Assembly: GCF_012222965.1 (NCBI RefSeq) | Contig: NZ_CP038241.1 | Location: forward strand, 1,364,001-1,428,000 | Direction of reading: 5' to 3' | DNA: 64,000 nucleotides | Origin: Allofrancisella inopinata | Lineage (GTDB): Bacteria > Pseudomonadota > Gammaproteobacteria > Francisellales > Francisellaceae | Shown here: piece after piece, positions 54,261-64,000 of the stretch | Layout: each line of letters starts with the position of its first letter | Numbering within the stretch: position 1 is the first letter of the stretch | Notes under the pieces: model-generated | What the model was told of the DNA's origin: nothing | What the model saw: the letters and a program-made list of their open reading frames with translations, nothing else | Database searches by the model: none | Made by a program: the position numbers and the translations under genes

Positions 54261-55206
54261 TTTCAAATACCTCGTTTAATAGTGGTTCATTTTTTTTAAA
54301 TCTTATAGCTTCTTCAACAGCTTGAATTTCCATATCTGTGCGACTATCTATAGTACTAGCTCCCATATGAGAAGTTAATATACAATTATCTAAATTTATC
54401 AACTCTCCCCTATACGGCTCTTCTTCAAAAACATCTACCGCAGCACCTGCTATTTGTTTTGACTGTAAAATAGAATATAAATCACTCTCATTAACTATGC
54501 CACCTCGTGCTGTATTTATTAAAAAAGCGCTTGATTTCATCAAAGATAGTTCATTAAATGCAATATAGTTTAAAGTATCCTGTTTAAGAGGGACATTGAC
54601 TGAAACAATATCACTAGATTGTAATAATTCTTCTTTACTAACAAAGTGTATATTATATAAATTACCAAAAGCCAAATCAGGACTTAAATCATGAGCTAAT
54701 AATTTAACATTAAATGATGACAGCAAATGAGCTAAGCTTTTGCCTATACGACCAAGACCTAGAATACCTATAGTCTTACCATACAGTAAAGTTCCCATAT
54801 GCCTCTCCCAGATTTTTTTTGCCATTCTATTATTAGCTGCTGTAATTTGTCTAGCTAAATCAAGAATCATTCCTACACAAAGTTCTGCAACGGCTATGGT
54901 AGGGGCATCTGGTGTATACGCAACTTTTATTCCATACTTTTTACATAAGTCAAAATCCACACCATCAAGACCTATACCAACTCTTGAAATAAGTTTTAAA
55001 TTTGGTGCGTTTTTTAAAACCTCTTCCGTTATTTTTTCTGTACCAGCTATCAAGATATCGGCATCTTTAATTTCTTTTACTAATTCTTTTGTTGCTATCT
55101 TATGATTAAATGGATTTAACCTAACATCAAAGCCATAATGCTTTAATAACTCAAAAGGCTTATTCGATGTTGTTGAAAATGGGTGTGTTGACACAAGAAC
55201 TTTCAT
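54253..55206 (-). CDS. D-2-hydroxyacid dehydrogenase (phosphoglycerate-dehydrogenase-like)
   Basis: The 317-residue protein has the D-isomer-specific dehydrogenase pattern: NAD motif GILGLGRIGKSLA, arginine in FLINTARGGIVNE, glutamate in VDVFEEEPY, and histidine in ILTSHMGAST. The ACT domain of serine-pathway SerA is absent. It overlaps the HpcH-type aldolase gene by 4 bases. It likely interconverts a 2-oxoacid and a 2-hydroxyacid in the local pathway, perhaps preparing the aldehyde or acid for the aldolase. Confidence 0.82.
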   Translation of the reverse strand: MKVLVSTHPFSTTSNKPFELLKHYGFDVRLNPFNHKIATKELVKEIKDADILIAGTEKITEEVLKNAPNLKLISRVGIGLDGVDFDLCKKYGIKVAYTPDAPTIAVAELCVGMILDLARQITAANNRMAKKIWERHMGTLLYGKTIGILGLGRIGKSLAHLLSSFNVKLLAHDLSPDLAFGNLYNIHFVSKEELLQSSDIVSVNVPLKQDTLNYIAFNELSLMKSSAFLINTARGGIVNESDLYSILQSKQIAGAAVDVFEEEPYRGELINLDNCILTSHMGASTIDSRTDMEIQAVEEAIRFKKNEPLLNEVFENA

Positions 55207-55970
55207 ATTAGCCCCTTATATCTTAATTTTCTCATACCGTTAATAGCAGCATCTCTCATAAAGAAATAATCTATACCATAAGCTAAAAATGTACAGCCTT
55301 GATCAATCTTTTGCTGAAGTTTTAATGGATCTGTATCTACAACGTGAAATCCTGATGGCATTTTTGCTGCTTTACTTCTATCTAATACTTTTTGCACTGC
55401 AGCTTTAACATCATCACGCTCAAAAGCACCAGGACACCCCATTGACCCCGACAAATCATAAGGGCCAATTATAGTACCATCAATGCCTTCCACAGCTAAA
55501 ATTTCATCTATACTCTCAACTGCATCTATATGCTCTATTTGTGCAATAATAACAAGCTCTTCATCAACCCATTTTTTATATTCTTCAAAAGAGGTACCAT
55601 AACCTGAAGAACGATATAAGCCAACTCCTCTCTTACCAAATGGAGGATATTTAGCATAGTTTACAGCTTGTTTAGCTTCATCTTTTGAGCAAACCATTGG
55701 AACTATTATCCCATCGGCTCCCATATCAAGAATTCTTTTAATAATAACTTCTTCATTTTTACTAACGCGTACAAGTGCTTTCATGTTATTAGCTTGAGTA
55801 GTTCTGATCAAAACTTGAGCTGTCTCTAAATCAATTGATGTGTGCTCTATATCAATAACTAGCCACTCAAATCCCGCTAATGCCATAACTTCAATACTCA
55901 TAGCACTATTCATCATAATCCATGAGCCAATAGTTAGCTCATTATTTTTTAATTTCTGTTTTAAGCTCAT
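55203..55970 (-). CDS. HpcH/HpaI-type class II pyruvate aldolase
   Basis: The 255-residue TIM-barrel protein has the family pattern GSWIMMNSAMSIEVMALAGF, then DIEHTSIDL, a metal-binding glutamate in IAQIEHIDAVE, and GTIIGPYDLSGSMG. Relatives (HpaI, GarL, RhmA) join pyruvate to an aldehyde, giving 2-keto-3-deoxy acids, or cleave these. In a surface-polysaccharide operon next to a CMP-sugar synthetase the synthetic direction is attractive: it would make a ulosonic acid by a route other than the PEP-dependent KdsA/NeuB type. It is coupled by 4-base overlaps on both sides. Confidence 0.82.
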   Translation of the reverse strand: MSLKQKLKNNELTIGSWIMMNSAMSIEVMALAGFEWLVIDIEHTSIDLETAQVLIRTTQANNMKALVRVSKNEEVIIKRILDMGADGIIVPMVCSKDEAKQAVNYAKYPPFGKRGVGLYRSSGYGTSFEEYKKWVDEELVIIAQIEHIDAVESIDEILAVEGIDGTIIGPYDLSGSMGCPGAFERDDVKAAVQKVLDRSKAAKMPSGFHVVDTDPLKLQQKIDQGCTFLAYGIDYFFMRDAAINGMRKLRYKGLI

Positions 55971-56644
55971 ATAAGCCCCTTATTTTTATAAAGCAGCTCT
56001 GCTAGCACAAAATCTTCTGGTTCGTCTATATCTAATGACTCAAGTTTATTAACCTCGAATATTTGTGGTTTTATACCTATTCGTTTTTTCCCAGCATTTT
56101 TAAAAGAATATTTTGAGAAAATATAAAAATTTGAATTTTCTTCATACATTGGCTCTAAATCTTGAGTTCTTAATAACTCTTGTGGATTATGATTAATAGG
56201 GTTAGCATCCTTATCATAGAATCTAGTTTGAACTTTTGTAACACCGAATACTGAATCATATTCACTAAGCCCTTCAAAATATGACTCAATGGCTTTGTCA
56301 ATAGTCTCTGACTTTAATAATGGATTTGTACTATGTGTTTGTAAGAAATGCTCTCCTTCTAGAATATTCAGATCATAGCCAATAATAATATTCATAGAAA
56401 CATCTCCCCCTTGTATCGCTACAGGTCTATCTACTATAATGACTCTATCTCCAAAATTGTCCTTAGCATCTTTAGCTATTACATCACTATCTGTGTTGAT
56501 AACAACTTTATCAATATACTTACAAGATAAAAGTGAATTCATAACCGCATGATACAGTGGAGCTCCATCAAATAATCTCATGTTCTTATTCGGCACCCTT
56601 TCTGAAGTACCTTTCATAGGTAATAAAGCTTTTATTTTCTTCAT
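55967..56644 (-). CDS. CMP-sugar synthetase (acylneuraminate/Kdo cytidylyltransferase family)
   Basis: The 225-residue protein has the nucleotidyltransferase start ALLPMKGTSERVPNKNMRL, in which R-V-P-x-K-N is typical of NeuA and KdsB relatives. VVINTDSDVIAKDA and THSTNPLLKSETIDKAI follow. Such enzymes activate a 2-keto-3-deoxy sugar acid with CTP. It is closer in pattern to NeuA-like proteins than to KdsB, but its substrate is unknown. It shares a base with the manB stop (TAATG) and overlaps the aldolase gene by 4 bases. Confidence 0.82.
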   Translation of the reverse strand: MKKIKALLPMKGTSERVPNKNMRLFDGAPLYHAVMNSLLSCKYIDKVVINTDSDVIAKDAKDNFGDRVIIVDRPVAIQGGDVSMNIIIGYDLNILEGEHFLQTHSTNPLLKSETIDKAIESYFEGLSEYDSVFGVTKVQTRFYDKDANPINHNPQELLRTQDLEPMYEENSNFYIFSKYSFKNAGKKRIGIKPQIFEVNKLESLDIDEPEDFVLAELLYKNKGLI

Positions 56645-58065
56645 TAACTTTGTCCTTTTATATAAATTAATATATTAGTAACAAGCTGATCTGCATACTC
56701 TTGCGAACCAGCTTCAACATAACAACGTAACTCTGGAGCATTTCCAGAAGGTCGTAGATGTATAATCACTTGATTTTCAAGTGTGAGCCTTAAACCATCG
56801 ATTTGATTTATATCTACCACTTTCTCATCTATACCAAAACTTTTTAAAAGTGCTTGGGGGGTAATAAAACCTTTCTTCATAAGCATAAGGCTATTCTCTT
56901 TAGGAAAATCTTGTAATCTATCACTTGAAGTATATCTTTGCGGAAGATTATTAACTAATTTAGATAAGGGCATTTTTTCTTTAGCTACACAAGTAGCTAA
57001 TACCATAAAAGGCAATAACGCATCTCTAGTGGGTAGGGCATCTAATCTTTTTGCACCCTCACTTAAAGTAGAGCCTAGCAAAAAACCACCATTTGCTTCA
57101 AATCCAGCAAATAATACACAATCTGTCTTCAGACTATTAAATGCTTCTATAACATATGGAGATCCTATACGTGTTCTAATAACCTTATCTAAAAACCCAC
57201 TTTCTTCAATAGCTGTATTACAACTCACAGGAATAGCCAAAGCCTTAATCCCAAGAAGATTTGCTGTTAGCAACCCTACCATATCTCCTCGTAACCAATC
57301 GCCTTTTTCATCTGCTATAAGAGGTCGATCACCATCTCCATCTGTAGAAAAAATAATATCAAATCCATACTCATCTGACCAAACTTTAGCTCGCTTTTTA
57401 TCAGCTTCCGAAACTGCTTCAGTATCAATAGGTACAAATTCATCAGATCTTTCTAAGGAAACAACTTTTCCGCCCAAAGATCTAAATAAATCACTATATA
57501 GATCTCTACCTGCACTCGAGTGTTCATATATACCGATTTTCAACCCATCCAATGCTTTTTCACCAAAGTAAGTGCTATATCTATGCATATAAAGCTCTGC
57601 TGCATGACTTCGTACTTCAGGTAAATAAGACTCAACATATTCAATATTAGCTTCACTACAAAGTATGTCAATTTCATCCTTTTTTGTTATCTCGCCATCT
57701 GGTCTATAAAACTTGATACCATTCCTATCAAAAGGGATATGACTTCCAGTAACCATAATAGATGCTATTTGTTCTGTCATTGCATACAAGGCTAAGCTAG
57801 GAGTAGGCAACACACCATAATAATCAACTTCTATTCCATATGCTTTAGCAGCTCCACATATTGCTGCAGCAATATCTGGGCTACTAGGACGGTTGTCAAT
57901 CGCAACAGCGACTCGATGAAATTGAAATGTTTTTTTCAGCATATCTAAAAAAGCAAAGGTAAAAGCAGTACATACCTCTCTAGTGAACTCACTTACTAAA
58001 CCTCTAGCACCACTTGTACCGAACTTAATACCACTTTGTTCAATCACTTTTTTTGCTGTTTTCAT
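56644..58065 (-). CDS. manB: Phosphomannomutase
   Basis: The 473-residue alpha-D-phosphohexomutase has the phosphoserine loop as VTGSHIPFDRNGIKF (T-G-S-H-I-P instead of the usual T-A-S-H-N-P), the metal loop STDGDGDRPLI, and a C-terminal phosphate-binding block HLRPSGNAPELRCYVE. It converts mannose 6-phosphate to mannose 1-phosphate for ManC. It abuts manC. The altered serine loop is also seen in some ManB groups and need not impair activity. The 180-codon ORF on the other strand is a shadow. Confidence 0.88.
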   Translation of the reverse strand: MKTAKKVIEQSGIKFGTSGARGLVSEFTREVCTAFTFAFLDMLKKTFQFHRVAVAIDNRPSSPDIAAAICGAAKAYGIEVDYYGVLPTPSLALYAMTEQIASIMVTGSHIPFDRNGIKFYRPDGEITKKDEIDILCSEANIEYVESYLPEVRSHAAELYMHRYSTYFGEKALDGLKIGIYEHSSAGRDLYSDLFRSLGGKVVSLERSDEFVPIDTEAVSEADKKRAKVWSDEYGFDIIFSTDGDGDRPLIADEKGDWLRGDMVGLLTANLLGIKALAIPVSCNTAIEESGFLDKVIRTRIGSPYVIEAFNSLKTDCVLFAGFEANGGFLLGSTLSEGAKRLDALPTRDALLPFMVLATCVAKEKMPLSKLVNNLPQRYTSSDRLQDFPKENSLMLMKKGFITPQALLKSFGIDEKVVDINQIDGLRLTLENQVIIHLRPSGNAPELRCYVEAGSQEYADQLVTNILIYIKGQS

Positions 58066-59448
58066 CTATATTCTTCCATACCTATCATCAAAACGAACGA
58101 TATCATCTTCTCCTATATAATCACCTGACTGGACTTCTATAAGTACTAGTGAGTCTAACCCCTCATTTGCTAGACGGTGAACTTCTCCCTTTTTTATATA
58201 TATAGACTGATTTGATCTAACTATGAAAATTTCTTCACTTGCAGTTACAGTAGCTGTGCCACTTATAACTATCCAGTGCTCGCTTCTATGATAGTGTTTT
58301 TGTAGACTTAAGCTTTCACCTGGCTTTACATTTATACGCTTTATCTTATATCCTAGAGCATCTTCTAGAACCGTATATGTCCCCCATGGCCTGTATTCTG
58401 TTAAGTGGATATTATGAAGATTAGAGTTTTTTCTAACTTTAGCTACTACTTGTTTGACTTTCTGAGATGAGCCTTTTTTACTTAAGAGCAATGCATCACC
58501 TGTGTCAATTACTATCATATCCTCTATATCTACTGTAGCTATTTTTCTATCCTTACCATAGATAAGATTATTCTTACTATCTATACAAATATGATTTTTA
58601 TTAAGAGTATTGCCAAAATCATCTTTTGGAAGCTCTTCATAAAGTGCATCAAAACTTCCAAGATCTGACCAATCAATATCAGAAGCTACTACTTTTACTT
58701 TATTTGACCTTTCCATTACAGCATAATCAATACTATCTTCCGGAATATTGAGCATATCTTCATATTTAATTCGTGTGATCCTATCTCCTTTAGCATTTTC
58801 ATAGGCTTTTTTACATGCAAAAAAAATCTTAGGAGAATACTTTTCTAACTCTTCTAGAAACACTCCTGCTTTAAACATAAACATCCCACTATTCCAATAA
58901 TAGTTTCCAGCCTCTACATACTTAGTAGCCGCAAGTATATCTGGTTTTTCATGAAAAGCCTTAACATTTTCACCTTCAGACTCTATGTAGCCAAAACCAG
59001 TCTCAGCAAATGATGGAGTAATTCCAAAAGTAACTAAGTTGTTATTTTTTGCTAAAACTTCAGCTTTTTCTAAAACTTTTGCGTATTCTTTATTATTTTT
59101 TATAAGATGGTCTGATGGCGTTACCAAAACAACCTCCTCCAGATCACATGCCATACATGCCAGAGCTATAGCAGGTGCTGTATTTCTTCCTACAGGCTCC
59201 AACAAAAAAGAACAGTTCTTTTGTTTAAGCTCTTCAAGCTGATCTTGAGCTAAAAAATATTGCTCAACATTTGAAATTATAAGCTGTTTAGAACAGACTT
59301 TTGCATTTCTTTTTATAGTAAGTTGAAACAAAGACTCTTTCTCTTCATTATTTTTGAATGTAAACTTCACAAACTGCTTTGGTAAAAGTGTACGACTAAC
59401 AGGCCAAAGCCTTGTTCCTGAGCCCCCACATAAAATTAAATTAACCAT
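58066..59448 (-). CDS. manC: Mannose-1-phosphate guanylyltransferase / mannose-6-phosphate isomerase
   Basis: The 460-residue bifunctional enzyme begins with the nucleotidyltransferase motif LCGGSGTRLWPVSRTLLPKQF and contains the sugar-phosphate region GFGYIES and FHEKPD. It ends in a type II isomerase cupin domain (ESLSLQKHYHRSEHWIVISG, about residues 370-450). It makes GDP-mannose for gmd and rmd. A 128-base gap separates it from rmd; part of that gap could hold an internal promoter, though I see no strong boxes. Confidence 0.95.
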   Translation of the reverse strand: MVNLILCGGSGTRLWPVSRTLLPKQFVKFTFKNNEEKESLFQLTIKRNAKVCSKQLIISNVEQYFLAQDQLEELKQKNCSFLLEPVGRNTAPAIALACMACDLEEVVLVTPSDHLIKNNKEYAKVLEKAEVLAKNNNLVTFGITPSFAETGFGYIESEGENVKAFHEKPDILAATKYVEAGNYYWNSGMFMFKAGVFLEELEKYSPKIFFACKKAYENAKGDRITRIKYEDMLNIPEDSIDYAVMERSNKVKVVASDIDWSDLGSFDALYEELPKDDFGNTLNKNHICIDSKNNLIYGKDRKIATVDIEDMIVIDTGDALLLSKKGSSQKVKQVVAKVRKNSNLHNIHLTEYRPWGTYTVLEDALGYKIKRINVKPGESLSLQKHYHRSEHWIVISGTATVTASEEIFIVRSNQSIYIKKGEVHRLANEGLDSLVLIEVQSGDYIGEDDIVRFDDRYGRI

Positions 59449-59576
59449 ACAAACCTTTATTCAAACTTAAGTTTTATTAAATTTTATTAAAAAATATTCT
59501 TATCGTGTTTTTGCATAGAACACAATATCATCTAAACCATATTTTAAAAACCATTTGGTAAAGAATCACAAATCTA

Positions 59577-60458
59577 TCAACCTTCATCATACATTTCTTT
59601 AAGAACTTCTTTAAATTCTCTTTGTTTAATAGCACCAACATAAGAAAATAATTTCGATTCACTGCCAGTAAGAGATTTAATTTCATTAGAACGCACAAGT
59701 GTAGGATTTACTTCTACTTTTATCTCATAGCTAGCTATATCATTCATCATAGAAATTACATCTAAAAGCTTAATAGCTTTATTTGAAGCAATATTTACAA
59801 CTTCAGAATGATAAATAGACTCCAAAAGCCTTTTGTAAGCCTCACATACAAATTTGACATCATTAAATTCACGACTAACATCTAAATTACCCAACTCAAT
59901 GACTTCTTTTTTTTCTTTAAAGTGTTTAACAATTTTTGGAATCAAAAAATATTCAGCCTGTCCAACTCCAGTATAATTAAAAGGTCTTGTAATAATAATC
60001 GGTAGTTTTGTAAAATACTCTGATACTAAACACTCCATAGCATATTTACTTGCCCCGTAATGATTAGCAGGCTTTGGACATAAAGTTTCATCCAACACCT
60101 CTAACCCTTGATTCCCATATACAGTAGCACTGCTCACTAGCACAATTTTTAAAGGATTCAACTTCAACTCTAAAATAGCATCAAGTATATTAGTAGTACC
60201 AATAGTATTGATCTTGTAAAAATCTTCATTATTCCCATGTGCTACAAAAGAGATACCTGATAAATGTATTAAATAATCAGGTTTTACTTTATCTAATATC
60301 GCTAGTACGTCAGTTTTTATTGTTATATCACATATATATTTTTTTTCACCCTCACTAGAAAGGGACGTACCATATACATCATACCCAAAACTTGACAAAT
60401 ATTTGGACAAATGAATGCCTGTAAAGCTACTTACACCAATTATTAAAACTTTTTTCAT
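59577..60458 (-). CDS. rmd: GDP-4-keto-6-deoxy-D-mannose reductase (Rmd-like)
   Basis: The 293-residue extended SDR has the Rossmann start VLIIGVSSFTGIHLS, the catalytic YGASKYAME, and the family block RPFNYTGVGQ, FLIPKIVKHF, ELGNLDVSREFNDV. These match Rmd enzymes, which reduce the Gmd product to GDP-D-rhamnose, better than fucose synthase (Fcl). Position right after gmd with a 4-base gap supports this. The second glycine of the usual GxxGxxG is a serine-rich variant, as is common in this group. Confidence 0.83.
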   Translation of the reverse strand: MKKVLIIGVSSFTGIHLSKYLSSFGYDVYGTSLSSEGEKKYICDITIKTDVLAILDKVKPDYLIHLSGISFVAHGNNEDFYKINTIGTTNILDAILELKLNPLKIVLVSSATVYGNQGLEVLDETLCPKPANHYGASKYAMECLVSEYFTKLPIIITRPFNYTGVGQAEYFLIPKIVKHFKEKKEVIELGNLDVSREFNDVKFVCEAYKRLLESIYHSEVVNIASNKAIKLLDVISMMNDIASYEIKVEVNPTLVRSNEIKSLTGSESKLFSYVGAIKQREFKEVLKEMYDEG

Positions 60459-60462
60459 AATG

Positions 60463-61506
<1,044 letters not shown>

Positions 61507-61516
61507 TTATGTTTAT

Positions 61517-62785
61517 TTAAGATTTTTGTATATAAAAAAATCCATCATTATCCTTAAAATATTTTAGAATATCATGATATGAATTAACCATATCTTTTGT
61601 GATTAACCTATTTTTGTCATATATACGAAATATATTCAAATTCAGCAAATCATAAATAAGAGTAGCAACTCTTCTCATCATCACAGCTAAAGTATTATTA
61701 GTAGAATCTTTAAATACACTCTCATAATCAAAACCAACCACAATAACAGTATCATATGGCAATAGTTTATATAGTTTTTTTGACTGAAAAATAAGAGGAA
61801 AACTACTGTCAAACACATAAATTAAAACTATTTTTTTTAAAAAATTAGGTTCTTCATGAATAAAATTTTCCATTAACAAACGCTCATGTCTAGTATTCTG
61901 AACAGCAAATACTGATGAAAAATCAATTAGTTTTACATTATCAATAATTGAACTTGCCAATGTAACTACTGTTGATCTATTATCTCCTCTATATATTATA
62001 TCATTCTGTTTGCTTGATAAGGCCACATCTATAGACTTCCAATAAGCTTTCACCTGCAAATCATCATTTTTAAACAGATATGGATCTCTTCCCCAATATC
62101 TAGATAATACTAAATTATATTTTTTATTCTTTTCTAAATTAGATTTTATATTATGCTTAAAATGCGTAAAAATAAAGTCCATATATCCATAGTCTATAAC
62201 TGTTATTTTACTTAGATTCCGTTTCGTCTCAATCGTATCAGAGGTATCATAACCAAATGAATACACTGAAGTAAATTGTTTTTTCTTTGCAACAATATCA
62301 ATCATATTCTCTTCGTTATTTCTATTCCACTCTAAGTTAAAATTATTTCTTGACCCATCTGCATAAAAATAATATTTTACCTTTATGTCTCGTTGTAAAA
62401 TCTGATCTAATATCTCTCGATTAATGCTGCCAGCAAATGGATGCAACACAACTGAATGAAGCTTGAGATTATTATCTTTAATTTTATTTAGTAAATATAT
62501 CGCACCATCTTGATGTCTTTCATGAAACTGAACCACATCTAATGAGAAAAACTTTTTACTTGAATTATATATTAGCTTGGGCATCTCAAAAGCTACTGGA
62601 TAAATTACTATCACTGCGCCTTTTATTAAAGATATATTATGATTCAATACACAAAAAACATAAGTAGATAATTGAAGTTGAGGAACTACAACAATACTAA
62701 CTTCTTTATTAAAAGCATTATTTGAAGTTATTTCACTAATAGCACAATCTATTTCTTTTTTATTTCTAGCTTCTCTAGTTTCCAT
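61517..62785 (-). CDS. Unknown protein of the polysaccharide cluster, possible glycosyltransferase
   Basis: I do not recognise this 422-residue protein. It has no signal peptide and no clear membrane segment. Visible features are a strand-like VSIVVVPQLQLSTYVFCVLNH near the start, LHPFAGSINREILDQIL, FYADGSRNNF, and a C-terminal IVLIYVFDSSFPLIFQSKKL with LLPYDTVIVVGFDYE. Alternating strands and helices hint at a GT-B-like fold, loosely as in polysialyltransferase-type enzymes, but no motif proves it. It overlaps the GT4 gene by 11 bases and precedes gmd by 13, so it is part of the operon. Confidence 0.4.
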   Translation of the reverse strand: METREARNKKEIDCAISEITSNNAFNKEVSIVVVPQLQLSTYVFCVLNHNISLIKGAVIVIYPVAFEMPKLIYNSSKKFFSLDVVQFHERHQDGAIYLLNKIKDNNLKLHSVVLHPFAGSINREILDQILQRDIKVKYYFYADGSRNNFNLEWNRNNEENMIDIVAKKKQFTSVYSFGYDTSDTIETKRNLSKITVIDYGYMDFIFTHFKHNIKSNLEKNKKYNLVLSRYWGRDPYLFKNDDLQVKAYWKSIDVALSSKQNDIIYRGDNRSTVVTLASSIIDNVKLIDFSSVFAVQNTRHERLLMENFIHEEPNFLKKIVLIYVFDSSFPLIFQSKKLYKLLPYDTVIVVGFDYESVFKDSTNNTLAVMMRRVATLIYDLLNLNIFRIYDKNRLITKDMVNSYHDILKYFKDNDGFFYIQKS

Positions 62786-63989
62786 TTTTCCTCCTCATTG
62801 CTTCATAAAATGCACTTAGATGAGAATTTAAAAAATTCTCCACAGTGTATTTAGATATTACCTTTTCAATTTCTTTTACTATGTAATTTTCGTCACTATG
62901 AAGTAGTTTTTTAATATTAGCCGCCACCTCAATACTCGATGAGTTAGAGCTTAACTTAAATGGCCAACCATCATAAACTTCACTTAATGCAGTATTATCC
63001 AAAACAATTGATGCACACCCACCAACCATGGCTTCTAGGGGAGGTAAACCAAAACCTTCAAGTTCAGAAAGGTATAAGAAACAAGATGAATCTAAAATTA
63101 GCTTCGCTAAATCAATGTCAGATGGTGTTAATACTAATTTAACATTTACATGTTTATTAATTTCATTAATTAGCTTTTTATCATCCTCTGATAAAAGATT
63201 AGTTTTACCAAATATGCAAAGTTTGCTATTCACACCACCAATTTTAAGATATTCATAATAAGATTCCAACATCAATCTAAAATTCTTTCTTGGATCATTT
63301 TGAAATGGAATTAATATTTGAGGTAAATTTTTCTTTTTGTATTTCTTTTCCTCTATCATATCATTCATACTTAATAAAAATGAGACTGAAACATGGTGTT
63401 TATAACCTTGGTATTTTATCAGTTCTGTTGCAGTGTGTTTTGAAATACAAACTACTTCATCATTTTTTAGTATTGATTTCACTATATCATTTGTAAAATA
63501 TTTATTTTGCTCTGGGTATATATCTAACCTAGTTAAATGAAAAATATCGAATATTGTAATAACATACGAAAAATCTTTATCTCTTAATTTAGGTAAGGGG
63601 TGGTATGGAGAAAAATAAACTATATTTTTAGAAATAGATTTAGCCAAATTTATTGCATAACCTTTATGATATAAATTATATTCTTTATCATTATTTAAAA
63701 CAAACCGTGTTCTTATATCAAGATCTTTTGCTAAACCTCTAGCATTCTCATCATAAAAAGGTATAAATCTTGAACCAAGTTTGCTACTTAATACATCAAA
63801 TAATTTAAAAATATATTTAGAAATACCAGAAACATTATTAGTTCCCAGTAGTCTTGAACAATCCATTAATAATACAAACTCTTCAGTATATGAAAGTAAT
63901 TCTTTTGAATACAACTCCTTTTCAATCATTATATGCTTAATAGCCAGCATACCTTTTATTTCATTATTTCTTTTTTTTCGTAAATTCAA
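62775..63989 (-). CDS. Family 4 glycosyltransferase (5' end uncertain, reading frame open to window edge)
   Basis: The GT-B protein has the GT4 donor-binding region ILIPFQNDPRKNFRLML, LCIFGK, and the signature SELEGFGLPPLEAMVGG with the EX7E-like motif, plus VVCISKHTATELIKY. The usual GT4 start corresponds to about residue 38 (FVLLMDCSRLLGTNNVSGISKY), so the first part is an extension or belongs to an upstream domain. The listed start at 63989 is a TTG and no stop precedes it to base 64000, so the gene may continue beyond the window. Acceptor and donor sugars are unknown; GDP-mannose or GDP-rhamnose would fit the neighbours. Confidence 0.78.
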   Translation of the reverse strand: MNLRKKRNNEIKGMLAIKHIMIEKELYSKELLSYTEEFVLLMDCSRLLGTNNVSGISKYIFKLFDVLSSKLGSRFIPFYDENARGLAKDLDIRTRFVLNNDKEYNLYHKGYAINLAKSISKNIVYFSPYHPLPKLRDKDFSYVITIFDIFHLTRLDIYPEQNKYFTNDIVKSILKNDEVVCISKHTATELIKYQGYKHHVSVSFLLSMNDMIEEKKYKKKNLPQILIPFQNDPRKNFRLMLESYYEYLKIGGVNSKLCIFGKTNLLSEDDKKLINEINKHVNVKLVLTPSDIDLAKLILDSSCFLYLSELEGFGLPPLEAMVGGCASIVLDNTALSEVYDGWPFKLSSNSSSIEVAANIKKLLHSDENYIVKEIEKVISKYTVENFLNSHLSAFYEAMRRKNGN

Positions 63990-64000
63990 TATTTTAGACT

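Noticed and set aside
57029-57571. 180-codon plus-strand ORF opposite manB
   Set aside because: Shadow of manB; the reading is Ser/Pro-rich without a family pattern, and no promoter or ribosome site is evident.

Overview
The window is AT-rich, gene-dense chromosomal DNA of a gammaproteobacterium, most likely a Francisellaceae member (Francisella or a close relative). The pointers are an orphan PmrA/QseB-type response regulator heading lepB-rnc-truB-rnr, the block gyrA-dxr-bamA-skp-lpxD-fabZ-lpxA-lpxB, the low GC, and IS-rich accessory segments. Species cannot be fixed by reading alone.

Region by region. (a) 1-10.6 kb is core: response regulator-lepB-rnc-truB-rnr (minus strand, rnr cut by the left edge), proC, then rdgB, waaA-ispA, a phosphatidylcholine synthase-like gene, ppk2 and tRNA-Ile2(CAT) on plus. 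(b) 10.7-12.5 kb is an islet beside the tRNA: an unknown gene with a transglutaminase-like Cys/His/Asp pattern and a 141-bp MITE with 5-bp target duplication. (c) 12.5-24.1 kb is core minus-strand envelope and DNA genes: gyrA, dxr, bamA, skp, lpxD, fabZ, lpxA, lpxB, a ZipA-like gene, and ung. (d) 24.1-36.3 kb is accessory: transposase remnants, a Phd/VapC-type toxin-antitoxin pair, a translationally coupled six-gene operon of unknown product (DRE-TIM aldolase, hydrolase-like protein, isopropylmalate-dehydrogenase/CinA fusion, RraA-like protein, DUF6282-like hydrolase, MFS exporter), a second Cys/His/Asp paralogue, an intact IS256-family element and an intact IS4/IS701-type element. (e) 36.3-42.1 kb is the pyruvate dehydrogenase operon aceE-aceF-lpd. 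(f) 42.2-48.1 kb is a repeat-rich patch: a KpsC-like gene, three tandem copies of a tail-anchored 18-residue-repeat gene with two copies of a 137-bp insertion, a decayed second IS256 copy, and toxin-antitoxin genes (HicB-like, YafQ/DinJ). (g) 48.2-64 kb is a minus-strand surface-polysaccharide cluster.

How they work together. The polysaccharide cluster makes GDP-mannose (manB, manC) and then GDP-D-rhamnose (gmd, rmd). A second branch (HpcH/HpaI-type aldolase, CMP-sugar synthetase, HAD phosphatase, NanQ-type anomerase, cyclase-family hydrolase, 2-hydroxyacid dehydrogenase, SDR) looks like a route to a CMP-activated ulosonic acid. That fits the CMP-Kdo-type KpsC-like transferases and the GT42-like protein nearby. 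One glycosyltransferase of the cluster is broken by a single-base loss in a poly-A run, and one KpsC-like gene carries an in-frame palindromic element.

The strongest candidates for undescribed biology are the six-gene operon at 25.3-31.8 kb, the ulosonic-acid-like branch at 51.6-56.6 kb, and the paired Cys/His/Asp proteins at 10.7-12.0 and 32.2-33.5 kb.
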